The notes beneath the pieces are model-generated. The model saw nothing but the letters and a program-made list of their open reading frames with translations. It was not told the DNA's origin and did no database searches. This document shows, piece by piece, positions 34,215-41,917 of a stretch of 64,000 nt of DNA (position 1 is its first letter; the number at the start of each line of letters is the position of its first letter). Position numbers and translations under genes: made by a program. Origin of the DNA: Hymenobacter ginkgonis (GTDB lineage: Bacteria > Bacteroidota > Bacteroidia > Cytophagales > Hymenobacteraceae); NCBI RefSeq assembly GCF_009755225.1, contig NZ_WQKZ01000004.1:558001-622000 (forward strand), in the 5' to 3' direction.

Positions 34215-36590
34215 TTACGACCCGCAGGCCTCGCAGGCGTCTGGGTTATCGAGCGAGCAGGCCATATCGGCTTGGTTCTGGGCGTACATGGGCTCCAGGG
34301 TTTCGGCGGCTTGCTTTTCCACCGTGAACTTGATGGCGTCGGCGGCGGCTTTTGTGCGCAGGTAGTACATGCCGGTTTTGAGGCCGCGCTTCCAGGAGTG
34401 GAAGTGCATGCTGGTGAGCTTGCCAAAGTTGGGGTTCTGCACGTGCAGGTTCAGGCTCTGGCTCTGGCAGATGTAGGCGCCCCGGTCGGCGGCCATGTCG
34501 ATGATGGTGCGCTGCGAAATCTCCCACACCGTCTTGTACAGGTCCTTGATGTGCTGCGGCACGCGGGCAATGCCCTGCACCGAGCCATTGGCTGCGATGA
34601 TTTCCTGCTTCATCTGCTCGTTCCAGAGGCCCAGCTTCACTAGGTCTTTCAGTAGGTGCTTGTTCACCACCATAAACTCGCCGCTGAGCACGCGCCGCAC
34701 GTAAATGTTGCTGGTGTAGGGCTCAAACGACTCGTTGTTGCCGAGCACCTGGGCGGTGCTGGCGGTGGGCATGGGCGCCACCAGTAGCGAGTTGCGCACG
34801 CCGTGCTCCACTACCTGGGCACGCAGCGTTTCCCAGTCCCAGCGGCCCGACTGCGGCGTTACGCCCCAGAGGTCAAACTGGAATTTGCCCTGGCTGAGCG
34901 GCGAGCCGGGGAAGGTTTCGTACGCACCGTCCTTGATGGCGAGGTCCTTCGAGGCCGTCATGGCAGCGAAGTAAATCGTCTCGAAAATGTCGGTGTTCAG
35001 GCCCTTGGCTTCGTCGCTCTCGAAGGGCATGCGCAGCGCAATAAACGTGTCGGCCAAGCCCTGCACGCCCAGCCCGATGGGGCGGTGGCGGAAGTTGGAG
35101 CGCTCGGTTTCGGGCACGGGGTAGTAGTTTACGTCAATCACCTTGTTCAGATTCAGCGTGGCCTGGTAGGTTACCTCGTACAGCTTGTGGTGGTCGAAGG
35201 TCACGTTGCCCTGGGCATCTTCCACCAAGTAGCGGGGTAGGGCCAGCGAGGCGAGGTTGCACACGGCAATCTCGTCCTTGTCGGTGTACTCCATAATCTC
35301 GGTGCAGAGGTTGCTGCTCTTGATGGTGCCGAGGTTCTGCTGGTTGCTCTTGCCGTTGGCGGCGTCCTTGAAGAGCATGTAGGGCGTACCCGTCTCCGTC
35401 TGGCTTTCCAGGATGTGGAACCACAGCTCCTGCGCCTTGATGGTCTTGCGGCCGCGGCCTTCGCGCTCGTACTTGGTGTAGAGCTTCTCAAATTCGGGGC
35501 CCCACGAATCGCTCAGGCCGGGGCACTCGTGCGGGCACATCAGCGTCCAGTCGCCGTTTTCCTCCACGCGCTTCATAAACAAGTCGGGCGTCCAGAGGGC
35601 ATAGAACAAATCACGGGCGCGCATTTCTTCCTTGCCGTGGTTCTTCTTCATGTCCAAGAACTCGAAAATGTCGGCATGCCAAGGCTCCAGGTAAATAGCG
35701 AACGCACCCTTGCGCTTGCCGCCACCCTGGTCCACGTAGCGAGCCGTATCGTTGAAGACCTTCAGCATGGGCACCAGGCCGTTGGAGTTGCCGTTGGTGC
35801 CCTTGATATAGGAGCCCGTAGCGCGCACGTTGTGCACGGCCAAGCCAATGCCACCGGCCGACTGCGAAATCAGGGCGCAGTCCTTCAAGGTGTCGTAAAT
35901 GCCCTCAATCGAGTCGTCCTTCATCGTGAGCAGGAAGCACGACGACATCTGCGGCTTAGGCGTGCCGGCGTTGAACAAGGTGGGGGTAGCGTGGGTAAAC
36001 CAGCGCTCCGACATCAGATTATAGGTCTTGATGGCCGAGTCGATGTCCTCCTTGTGAATGCCCACCGCCACGCGCATAATCATGTGCTGCGGACGTTCTA
36101 CTACCTTGCCATCGAGGCGCAGCAAGTAGCTACGCTCTAGGGTCTTAAAGCCAAAAAAGTCGTAGTTATAATCCCGGTCATAAATAATAGCCGAGTCCAG
36201 GGTGTGCGCGTGCTTGTGAATCACTTCCCACACGTCCTTGGCGATGAGCGAAGCGTTATCGCCATTCTTGGGGTCCTCGTAGGTGTAGAGGCGCTTCATG
36301 GTGCTCGAAAACGACTTCGAGGTCACCTTGTGCAGGTTGCTCACCGCGATACGCGCCGCCAGGATAGCATAGTCGGGGTGGCGTGTGGTGAGCGAGGCCG
36401 CCGTCTCGGCCGCCAGGTTGTCCAACTCCACGGTCGTCACGCCGTCGTAGATGCCGTCGATGACCTTCTTCGCCACTTCAATCGGCGAGACGAAGTTTTG
36501 ATTAAGCCCGTAGCAGAGCTTCTCGATGCGAGCGGTTACTTTGTCAAATTTGACCGACTCGCGGCGGCCATCGCGTTTGATTACGAGCAT
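34215..36590 (-). CDS. nrdA: ribonucleoside-diphosphate reductase subunit alpha (class I)
   Basis: A 791-residue catalytic subunit that reduces NDPs to dNDPs. An N-terminal ATP-cone (MLVIKRDGRRESVKFDKV, about 1-95) gives allosteric activity control. The catalytic Cys pair and NxCxE are in MSSCFLL and SSNLCTEIMEY, the second active-site Cys in IAVCNLASLALP, the Tyr-Tyr pair of radical transfer in TGMYYLRTKAAAD, and the C-terminal CxxC (ACEACGS) that passes electrons from thioredoxin. Length and motifs are complete. Notably nrdB is not adjacent but lies 1.1 kb upstream beyond two short genes. Transcription appears to use its own promoter, but I cannot point to a clear one. Confidence 0.97.
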   Translation of the reverse strand: MLVIKRDGRRESVKFDKVTARIEKLCYGLNQNFVSPIEVAKKVIDGIYDGVTTVELDNLAAETAASLTTRHPDYAILAARIAVSNLHKVTSKSFSSTMKRLYTYEDPKNGDNASLIAKDVWEVIHKHAHTLDSAIIYDRDYNYDFFGFKTLERSYLLRLDGKVVERPQHMIMRVAVGIHKEDIDSAIKTYNLMSERWFTHATPTLFNAGTPKPQMSSCFLLTMKDDSIEGIYDTLKDCALISQSAGGIGLAVHNVRATGSYIKGTNGNSNGLVPMLKVFNDTARYVDQGGGKRKGAFAIYLEPWHADIFEFLDMKKNHGKEEMRARDLFYALWTPDLFMKRVEENGDWTLMCPHECPGLSDSWGPEFEKLYTKYEREGRGRKTIKAQELWFHILESQTETGTPYMLFKDAANGKSNQQNLGTIKSSNLCTEIMEYTDKDEIAVCNLASLALPRYLVEDAQGNVTFDHHKLYEVTYQATLNLNKVIDVNYYPVPETERSNFRHRPIGLGVQGLADTFIALRMPFESDEAKGLNTDIFETIYFAAMTASKDLAIKDGAYETFPGSPLSQGKFQFDLWGVTPQSGRWDWETLRAQVVEHGVRNSLLVAPMPTASTAQVLGNNESFEPYTSNIYVRRVLSGEFMVVNKHLLKDLVKLGLWNEQMKQEIIAANGSVQGIARVPQHIKDLYKTVWEISQRTIIDMAADRGAYICQSQSLNLHVQNPNFGKLTSMHFHSWKRGLKTGMYYLRTKAAADAIKFTVEKQAAETLEPMYAQNQADMACSLDNPDACEACGS

Positions 36591-36811
36591 ATTATGTTGG
36601 GTGCTATGGTGGGCAATAACTACTAATCTGGCTAGCTTCGAGTATGAAGCCGCGGTGCTTTAAAGCCGGAAATTAGTTCCCATGTTTGGGGTTGGCAAAG
36701 GAAAACTTTAGAATTTTTCCACATAGCCTGAAAATGAGGCTGCCCAGCCGTTTTTCAAGAAATGGACTGGGCAGCCAAGGCACGCGCTAAGTTTTTATTG
36801 GTTATATACAG

Positions 36812-37039
36812 CTAGCCCCTACCCCTGCTCTGGCGGCTGGCCCACCACAAGCTGGCGCTTGCCAGCACTGCGCCCACGGCCAGCGCCGCTAGCGTCACGG
36901 GCGGCCCAAACACCTGGCACGAACACGAGCTAAAGACGGGCTTGCCCGCCACCACAATACGGCGGCGGCAAAACGCGCAGGGCGAAAGCGCGGGGTCAAC
37001 CTGGCCGGGCAGCGGCCATTGTTCGGTGGCAGAAAACAT
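36812..37039 (-). CDS. small Cys-containing membrane protein
   Basis: A 75-residue open frame, MFSATEQWPLPGQVDPALSP, followed by CAFCRRR and CSC cysteines that could bind a metal, then one transmembrane helix (VTLAALAVGAVLASASLWWA) and a basic end. It occupies the nrdA-to-DUF1348 gap. No family recognised; plausible but unproven. The cysteine spacing suggests a zinc-ribbon-like module attached to a membrane helix. Confidence 0.5.
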   Translation of the reverse strand: MFSATEQWPLPGQVDPALSPCAFCRRRIVVAGKPVFSSCSCQVFGPPVTLAALAVGAVLASASLWWASRQSRGRG

Positions 37040-37126
37040 GGGGGAATGCTAAGCGGCAAAACCATCAGTGGCAGCCGTTGGTAGATACTGCATTCCGCAA
37101 AAGGTCAACTCCCTACCCCTGCTCTT

Positions 37127-37597
37127 ATGGCCGACGCCCGCCCGCCCCTACCCCCCTTCACCTTTGCAACCGCCACCCAAAAGGCGCGCCTAGCCGAAGA
37201 CGCCTGGAACTCGCGCGACCCTGCCCGCGTGGCCCTGGCCTACACCGAAGCCAGCCAGTGGCGCAACCGCAGCGAGTTTTTCAGCGGTCGCGCGGCCATC
37301 GAGGCTTTTTTAGCGCGCAAGTGGCAGCGTGAGCACGCGTATCGCCTTATCAAGGAGCTATGGGGCTTCCACGAAAACCGCATCGCCGTGCGCTTCCAGT
37401 ACGAGTTCCACGACGAGGTGGGCCAGTGGTTTCGGGCTTACGGCAACGAGCAGTGGGAATTCGATGCCCTCGGCCTCATGCAGCGCCGCGAAGCCAGCAT
37501 CAACGACGTGGCCATTGCGGAGGCCGAACGCAAGTTTCACTGGCCGCTAGGCGCCCGGCCCGCCGACCATCCGGGGCTAACCGAGTTAGGAATGTGA
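37127..37597 (+). CDS. DUF1348 / nuclear transport factor 2-like protein
   Basis: A 156-residue SnoaL/NTF2-like protein of the DUF1348 group. Family sequence runs from FATATQKARLAEDAWNSRDP through TEASQWRNRSEFFSGRAAIEAFLARKWQRE and RFQYEFHDEVGQWFRAYGNEQWEFD, to RREASINDVAI. Members are small soluble proteins of unknown activity, some linked to stress. The N-terminus MADARPPLPPF is encoded by a CCTACCCC motif. It is inserted on the opposite strand between nrdB and nrdA, which breaks up the usual nrdAB operon. Confidence 0.9.
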   Translation: MADARPPLPPFTFATATQKARLAEDAWNSRDPARVALAYTEASQWRNRSEFFSGRAAIEAFLARKWQREHAYRLIKELWGFHENRIAVRFQYEFHDEVGQWFRAYGNEQWEFDALGLMQRREASINDVAIAEAERKFHWPLGARPADHPGLTELGM

Positions 37598-37601
37598 CTA
37601 C

Positions 37602-37650
37602 TAAACGAAAAGCCTGGACTTCCAAGGTGGAAGTCCGGGCTTTTCGTTTA
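37602..37650. terminator. bidirectional terminator between DUF1348 gene and nrdB
   Basis: Long near-perfect stem TAAACGAAAAGCC (37602) to GGCTTTTCGTTTA (37650) with an inner GGACTTCC/GGAAGTCC stem; serves both convergent genes. Confidence 0.92.
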
Positions 37651-37667
37651 TCTGAGCTAGTGTATCC

Positions 37668-38627
37668 TTAAAAATCCTCGTCGAGCGAGAACGCGTGGCT
37701 CTTACCCTCGTTCATCACGCCAGCCTTCTGGTACTCGGCTACGCGCTTCTCAAAGAAATTGGTTTTGCCCTGCACCGAAATCATTTCCATGAAGTCGAAG
37801 GGGTTGCTGGAATTATAAATCTTGCCGCAGCCGAGTGACACGAGCAAGCGGTCGGCCACAAACTCAATGTACTGGCTCATCGTCTTGGCATTCATGCCGA
37901 TGAGGCTCACGGGTAGCGCCTCCGTCACAAACTCCTGCTCAATCGTCACCGCATCGCGGATGATGGCTTGCACGCGCGCCTCGGGCAGCTTGTTGTTGAG
38001 GTAGCTGTAGAGCAGGCAGGCGAAGTCACAGTGCAGGCCTTCGTCGCGCGAAATCAGTTCGTTGGAGAACGTGAGGCCCGGCATTAGGCCGCGCTTCTTG
38101 AGCCAGAAAATTGAGCAGAAGGAGCCCGAGAAAAAGATGCCTTCTACGGCGGCGAAGGCGATGAGGCGCTCGGCGAAGTTCTCGGAGTTAATCCACGTGA
38201 GCGCCCACTGGCCTTTGCGCTGCACGGCGGGCACGGTTTCGAGGGCATTGAAGAGGTAATCCTTCTCTTTGGGGTCTTTGATGTAGGTGTCAATCAGCAG
38301 CGAATACGTCTCGCTGTGAATGTTTTCCATCATAATCTGGAAGCCGTAGAAGCAGCGCGCCTCGGGCATCTGCACCTCCTGCATGAAGTTGATAGCCAAG
38401 TTCTCGTTCACGATGCCATCGGAGGCTGCGAAGAAGGCCAGCACGTGCTTGATGAAGTGGCGCTCGTTGTCGTTCAGGCCGTTCCAGTCTTTCTGGTCCT
38501 GCGAGAGGTCGATTTCCTCGGCCGTCCAGAACGAGGCTTCTGCCTTTTTGTAGAACTCCCACACTTCGGGGTTCTGGATGGGAAAAAGCACGAACCGGTT
38601 AGGATTTTCGGCGAGTAAAGGCTCCAT
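37668..38627 (-). CDS. nrdB: ribonucleotide reductase subunit beta (class Ia)
   Basis: A 319-residue R2 protein that holds the diiron centre and tyrosyl radical. ENIHSETY at residues 101-108 supplies two metal ligands and the radical Tyr108 in the E-x-x-H-x-x-x-Y pattern of radical-bearing R2; a further ligand set is in VEGIFFSGSFCSIFW and EGLHCDFACLLYSYL. It resembles the compact, eukaryote-like R2 of many Bacteroidota. Promoter: TATCTTTG at 38731-38724 on the minus strand with a TTG 20 bases further up, giving a leader of about 90 bases. DnaA boxes lie a further 120-165 bases upstream. Confidence 0.96.
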   Translation of the reverse strand: MEPLLAENPNRFVLFPIQNPEVWEFYKKAEASFWTAEEIDLSQDQKDWNGLNDNERHFIKHVLAFFAASDGIVNENLAINFMQEVQMPEARCFYGFQIMMENIHSETYSLLIDTYIKDPKEKDYLFNALETVPAVQRKGQWALTWINSENFAERLIAFAAVEGIFFSGSFCSIFWLKKRGLMPGLTFSNELISRDEGLHCDFACLLYSYLNNKLPEARVQAIIRDAVTIEQEFVTEALPVSLIGMNAKTMSQYIEFVADRLLVSLGCGKIYNSSNPFDFMEMISVQGKTNFFEKRVAEYQKAGVMNEGKSHAFSLDEDF

Positions 38628-38723
38628 AAGCTGGCAGGTTTAAGAGATGCTCGATGATAGGCAATAGTTGAGGCTAACCCAGGCTGGCGACGAGATGTTC
38701 AACCGGCAAAGAGCCCATTTATT

Positions 38724-38754
38724 CAAAGATAGAGCAAGCAACCTGCCGGGGCAA
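38724..38754 (-). promoter_or_regulatory. promoter of nrdB
   Basis: On the minus strand TTG (38754-38752), 20 bases, TATCTTTG (38731-38724). Confidence 0.75.
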
Positions 38755-38849
38755 TGTTACGTTTTTCTTCTCCCCTGGGCCGGTAAAGTCTAGGACTGCT
38801 GTGAGTACTGCATGAAGCAAAGCCAGCAAAACAGCCGATTTTTAACGAC

Positions 38850-38889
38850 TTATCCACAATCTAGCTGTGGATAAAGGCAGTTTTCCACA
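38850..38889. promoter_or_regulatory. cluster of three DnaA boxes
   Basis: TTATCCACA (38850-38858), TGTGGATAA (38866-38874; same box inverted) and TTTTCCACA (38881-38889), followed by an AT-rich stretch (38921-38951). The first two match the consensus DnaA box exactly. The cluster lies in the 444-base divergent gap between nrdB and rplU. It may regulate nrdB by DnaA, as for Escherichia coli nrdAB, or belong to a replication origin; this window cannot decide. Confidence 0.65.
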
Positions 38890-39004
38890 GTTGAAGCGTT
38901 GGGGTAGCCAGCACTTTAGGATTCAACCAGTTACTAAAAAGTCAAAAAATTACCACCGCTTAGCCGTTTTAGAACGGCGAGCAAATGATGATTAACTACT
39001 TAGG

Positions 39005-39036
39005 TTTGGAATTGCCAAAAAGTCGCCGTACTTTTG
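39005..39036 (+). promoter_or_regulatory. promoter of rplU
   Basis: TTTG (39005-39008), 20 bases, TACTTTTG (39029-39036), an exact match to the Bacteroidota consensus, 34 bases before the ATG. Confidence 0.88.
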
Positions 39037-39070
39037 CGTTCCCTTTTGAGAAACCTCCAGCGGAAATAAA

Positions 39071-39376
39071 ATGTACGCCATTGTTAATATCGCCGGCCAA
39101 CAGACTAAGGTTGAGGCTAATAAATTTGTTTACGCCCAACGTCTGGCCGGCAACGTCGGTGACTCGGTAGAGTTGGGCAACGCCCTACTGACCGACGACA
39201 ACGGCACTCTCAGCATCGGTACTCCCGAGCTGAACGTTGCGGTAAAAGGCACCATCATGGCTCACGTACAAGGTGACAAAGTGTTGGTGTTCAAGAAGAA
39301 GCGCCGCAAGGGCTACAAAAAGATGAACGGCCATCGCCAGCAGTTCACTAAAGTAATGATTAACAGCATCGGCTAG
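39071..39376 (+). CDS. rplU: 50S ribosomal protein L21
   Basis: A 101-residue L21, starting MYAIVNIAGQQTKVEANKFVYAQRL and carrying the family segment VFKKKRRKGYKKMNGHRQQFT near the C-terminus that contacts 23S rRNA. First gene of the rplU-rpmA operon, with rpmA following after 114 bases. No transposition or truncation; normal length. Confidence 0.97.
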   Translation: MYAIVNIAGQQTKVEANKFVYAQRLAGNVGDSVELGNALLTDDNGTLSIGTPELNVAVKGTIMAHVQGDKVLVFKKKRRKGYKKMNGHRQQFTKVMINSIG

Positions 39377-39490
39377 TTTTGAGGGCTGTTAGCTAGTGGC
39401 TTTTAGCTGTTAGCTTTCGCCTATTAGCTAGCTAATCTATCTTTTCAAAAAGCTACTAGCTAACCGCTTTTAGCTAACAGCTCAAAAACC
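39377..39490 (+). repeat. rplU-rpmA spacer with TAGCTA-rich inverted repeat
   Basis: A 114-base spacer rich in (T)TAGCTA/GCTAGC units. The left part (GAGGGCTGTTAGCTAGTGGC from 39380) is an imperfect inverted copy of the right part (AAAAGCTACTAGCTAACCGC, then TTTTAGCTAACAGCTC, 39448-39483), so the RNA can fold into a long imperfect hairpin between L21 and L27. It contains no gene. Confidence 0.65.
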
Positions 39491-39763
39491 ATGGCACACA
39501 AAAAAGGCGTCGGCTCGTCAAACAACGGCCGTGAATCGCATAGCAAGCGCCTCGGCGTGAAAATCTTCGGTGGTCAGTCGCTTATCGCTGGCAACATCAT
39601 CGTGCGTCAGCGCGGTACGAAGCACCACCCCGGCACCAACGTCGGCATCGGCAAAGACCACACGCTGTTTGCGTTGGTTGATGGCACGGTACAGTTCCGC
39701 AAGGGCCGCGACGAGCGTTCGTTCGTATCGGTAGTACCCGTTGCAGCTGAGGCTGCTGCCTAG
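39491..39763 (+). CDS. rpmA: 50S ribosomal protein L27
   Basis: A 90-residue L27 starting MAHKKGVGSSNNGRESHSKR, with the AGNIIVRQRGTKHHPGTNVGIGKDHTLFAL core. The N-terminus lacks the processed leader seen in Firmicutes, as expected in this phylum. Second gene of the rplU-rpmA operon and followed by a terminator. Confidence 0.97.
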   Translation: MAHKKGVGSSNNGRESHSKRLGVKIFGGQSLIAGNIIVRQRGTKHHPGTNVGIGKDHTLFALVDGTVQFRKGRDERSFVSVVPVAAEAAA

Positions 39764-39786
39764 TTTACCGGCTTTCGTAGCTAATG

Positions 39787-39816
39787 AAGGGCTGCTCCTA
39801 ACGGGGCAGCCCTTTT
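39787..39816 (+). terminator. terminator of rplU-rpmA
   Basis: Stem AAGGGCTGC / GCAGCCCTT plus trailing T, 24 bases after the stop. Confidence 0.88.
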
Positions 39817-39877
39817 GGTATTATAGCTTGCAAAGCGGATAAAGAGCTTGCCCCACTCAGGCCCTGCCCAGTTTCAA

Positions 39878-40558
39878 TTAACGAGAAACGAGATACACCC
39901 GGATATTGACTTGCGCTCCAGCATTCCAATGCGTGGTGCCGCTAATGCGCTCGAAGTTATAGTAGTGCACCGGGGCGAGTAGGCCTACCCCCGCATTTAG
40001 GTCATAGAGCACGTGGGGGAGCAGCCGGTTTTGGATGCCCCACAGGGCGTACATCGCCGGCGTGAGGGAAGCTGGCATCGTACGCTGACGCCGCCCTACC
40101 CCTCCAGTAGTGGTGAGTTGCTGCCAATCGGCGCCGCCATCCAAGGCTAAGTATTTACCAAACTCAGGGCTGGGAGTGCGCGAGCCGGTGGTTTTAGGCT
40201 GGCCATAATAATAGCGGAGCCCTAGATTAATTGCTGCTCCGGACAGCGCACTTTGCTGCCTGACTCGACGGCGGCCGGTAGCTTGGCTAGCCGTTAGCAA
40301 GTCGGCCTCTGCTTGCCCATACAGGCTAAGCCGCGGCGCCACCCGGTACTCGGCACCCAGCGATAGGGGCAGCAAGAACTGCCAGGCTTGGCTGTCGTGT
40401 GCGTAGTGCAGATGCGTCAGGCGCAGGCCCACCTTCAGCAGTAGGGGCGCAGTAGTGCGAAGCGAATCGGGGGGTAGGGCAGGCAGGGGCACGGTGCTGG
40501 GCGAGCCCACCAGGGCAGTGCTCACCAAGGCCTGCTTTAAGAAGTAGAATAGCGCCAT
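39878..40558 (-). CDS. hypothetical protein, possible outer-membrane beta-barrel
   Basis: A 226-residue protein with alternating polar and hydrophobic segments such as LGAEYRVAPRLSLYGQAEADLL, INLGLRYYYGQP and NAGAQVNIRVYLVSR (the last residue is Arg rather than Phe/Tyr). These look like short beta strands in an outer-membrane protein. The N-terminus (MALFYFLKQALVSTALVG) is only a weak signal. Family not recognised. Convergent with rpmA. Confidence 0.6.
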   Translation of the reverse strand: MALFYFLKQALVSTALVGSPSTVPLPALPPDSLRTTAPLLLKVGLRLTHLHYAHDSQAWQFLLPLSLGAEYRVAPRLSLYGQAEADLLTASQATGRRRVRQQSALSGAAINLGLRYYYGQPKTTGSRTPSPEFGKYLALDGGADWQQLTTTGGVGRRQRTMPASLTPAMYALWGIQNRLLPHVLYDLNAGVGLLAPVHYYNFERISGTTHWNAGAQVNIRVYLVSR

Positions 40559-40639
40559 CGACCAATAACTTACAGCTGAAAATTACCACTAAGCTACTGC
40601 CGGTACGCCCTAAAATGAATAGCTGCGCTAGCTATTTAC

Positions 40640-41299
40640 TTAATATTTTTTAGTTGTTATCTCCCCATGTGCCAGTGAGTTGAGTATTTGGCTAACTTGC
40701 GCGGCGTGACTGACGATGAGAAAATGCCCCGCGCCTGGTAATCGGTACTCGATGAGGGCGCCGCCGGCGGGCAGCAGCCGGTCGTGGGTGCCGTGCAGCC
40801 GGGTGGCGGTCGGTACACCATGGCTATGCCAATGCAGCAGCTGCGCAGTAGCCCAACGGGCAAAAGTGGGGTCGGTATCACGCAATATTTGGCAGAGTAG
40901 GCGGCACTCGCCCCCGCCTTTGGCCCCGAAAAACCATTGCGCCAGCCGGGGCAAACGTGCCAGCAACCTAAATGGCACCAGCCGGTAGATACCCGTAGCG
41001 CGAGCCAGCCGCAGCAATGGCGGCAATTCACTAGCCGCCTGCAAGCTGGAAATGAGCACGATGCGTGCCAACGGCCGCAGCCGCCCAATTTCGAGTGCCA
41101 ACAAGCCGCCGAAGGATACGCCCACTAGCCAGCACGGTTGGCCGGGCAGTATGGCCTCTGCTAGCCGGGCAGCGTAGTGAGCCAGCGGTTCGGTAGATGA
41201 CTGCGGGGCTAGCCAACTAAGTACTTGCACTGGGCCCCCGAGCCGTAAGCGCCGAAATACGCGTTCATCAGCCCCCAGGCCCGGAATGAGGTACCACAT
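40640..41299 (-). CDS. alpha/beta hydrolase
   Basis: A 219-residue alpha/beta-hydrolase: YLIPGLGADERVFRRL forms the first strand and oxyanion site, LVGVSFGGLLALEIGR is the nucleophile elbow (Ser near residue 76), and LHGTHDRLLPAGG and GAGHFLIVSHA carry the Asp and His. All triad residues are present. A TTAATGATTAATTAA repeat lies just upstream of the start. Esterase or thioesterase activity is likely, substrate unknown. Family length is short, with a small cap domain. Confidence 0.85.
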   Translation of the reverse strand: MWYLIPGLGADERVFRRLRLGGPVQVLSWLAPQSSTEPLAHYAARLAEAILPGQPCWLVGVSFGGLLALEIGRLRPLARIVLISSLQAASELPPLLRLARATGIYRLVPFRLLARLPRLAQWFFGAKGGGECRLLCQILRDTDPTFARWATAQLLHWHSHGVPTATRLHGTHDRLLPAGGALIEYRLPGAGHFLIVSHAAQVSQILNSLAHGEITTKKY

Positions 41300-41305
41300 T
41301 TTTAC

Positions 41306-41323
41306 TGATTAATGATTAATTAA
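41306..41323. repeat. TTAATGATTAATTAA element, copy 1
   Basis: TGATTAATGATTAATTAA, seven bases upstream of the hydrolase start; the same 15-mer occurs upstream of the YcxB-like gene near 53047. Confidence 0.5.
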
Positions 41324-41365
41324 CAAGGCTTTATCTGATAATCAAGCAGTAACCAGCCCTTCAAT

Positions 41366-41917
41366 TCAAGAGCTTAGCCGGGCAAAAATCCCTTCTAGAT
41401 AGAAAATATTGTGCGGCTGCGGGTCATCTACTTCGTCGGCATCGGCGGGGTAGGTGACGGCAAGCTTGAGGGCCACGCCAGGCAGCGCAATGGGTGGAGA
41501 CTCTTCGCTAGTGTATTCGAGCAGGCAGGGATATTCTTCGGCCGAGGCAAGGGCGTCGGCTACTTGCTCGGCTAGTAGTTCGGCACGGTCGCCGGCCACG
41601 CGCAGCAGGGTATCGAGGTCGTGGAAGGGTAGGCCGAGGTGAAAAAAATACTCATCATCGTCGCGGAAGGTTGTCGCCCAGATGGTTACATCATCGGTAT
41701 TGTCGAAGACAATGGCCGTGAGGTGGACGTGCTCCACGAAGAAATCGGCGGTATCGGCAAGGGCGTCGCTCAGTAGTTTCACGGGCCGCAGGGGGTAAAG
41801 CGTCACTAAATAGGCAAGGCTGCCGGCGGGCAGCAGGCGCAAGCTACGCGCCAGCCGCCGCTGGTGCCGCCGCAAATAGCTCCAAGGTAATGTGGTCGGC
41901 CAGCAATTTGCCGGCAT
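41366..41917 (-). CDS. hypothetical acidic protein downstream of hemW
   Basis: A 183-residue open frame whose ATG at 41917 overlaps the hemW 3' end by 74 bases; TTG at 41842 (just past the hemW stop) or GTG at 41806 (147 residues, beginning VTLYPLRPVKLLSDALADTA) are alternative starts. Acidic, with FFVEHVHLTAIVFDNTDDVTIWATTF and FHLGLPFHDLDTLLRVAGD segments. No known family. Translational coupling to hemW is likely. The start is uncertain, the downstream part is probably real. Confidence 0.6.
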   Translation of the reverse strand: MPANCWPTTLPWSYLRRHQRRLARSLRLLPAGSLAYLVTLYPLRPVKLLSDALADTADFFVEHVHLTAIVFDNTDDVTIWATTFRDDDEYFFHLGLPFHDLDTLLRVAGDRAELLAEQVADALASAEEYPCLLEYTSEESPPIALPGVALKLAVTYPADADEVDDPQPHNIFYLEGIFARLSS

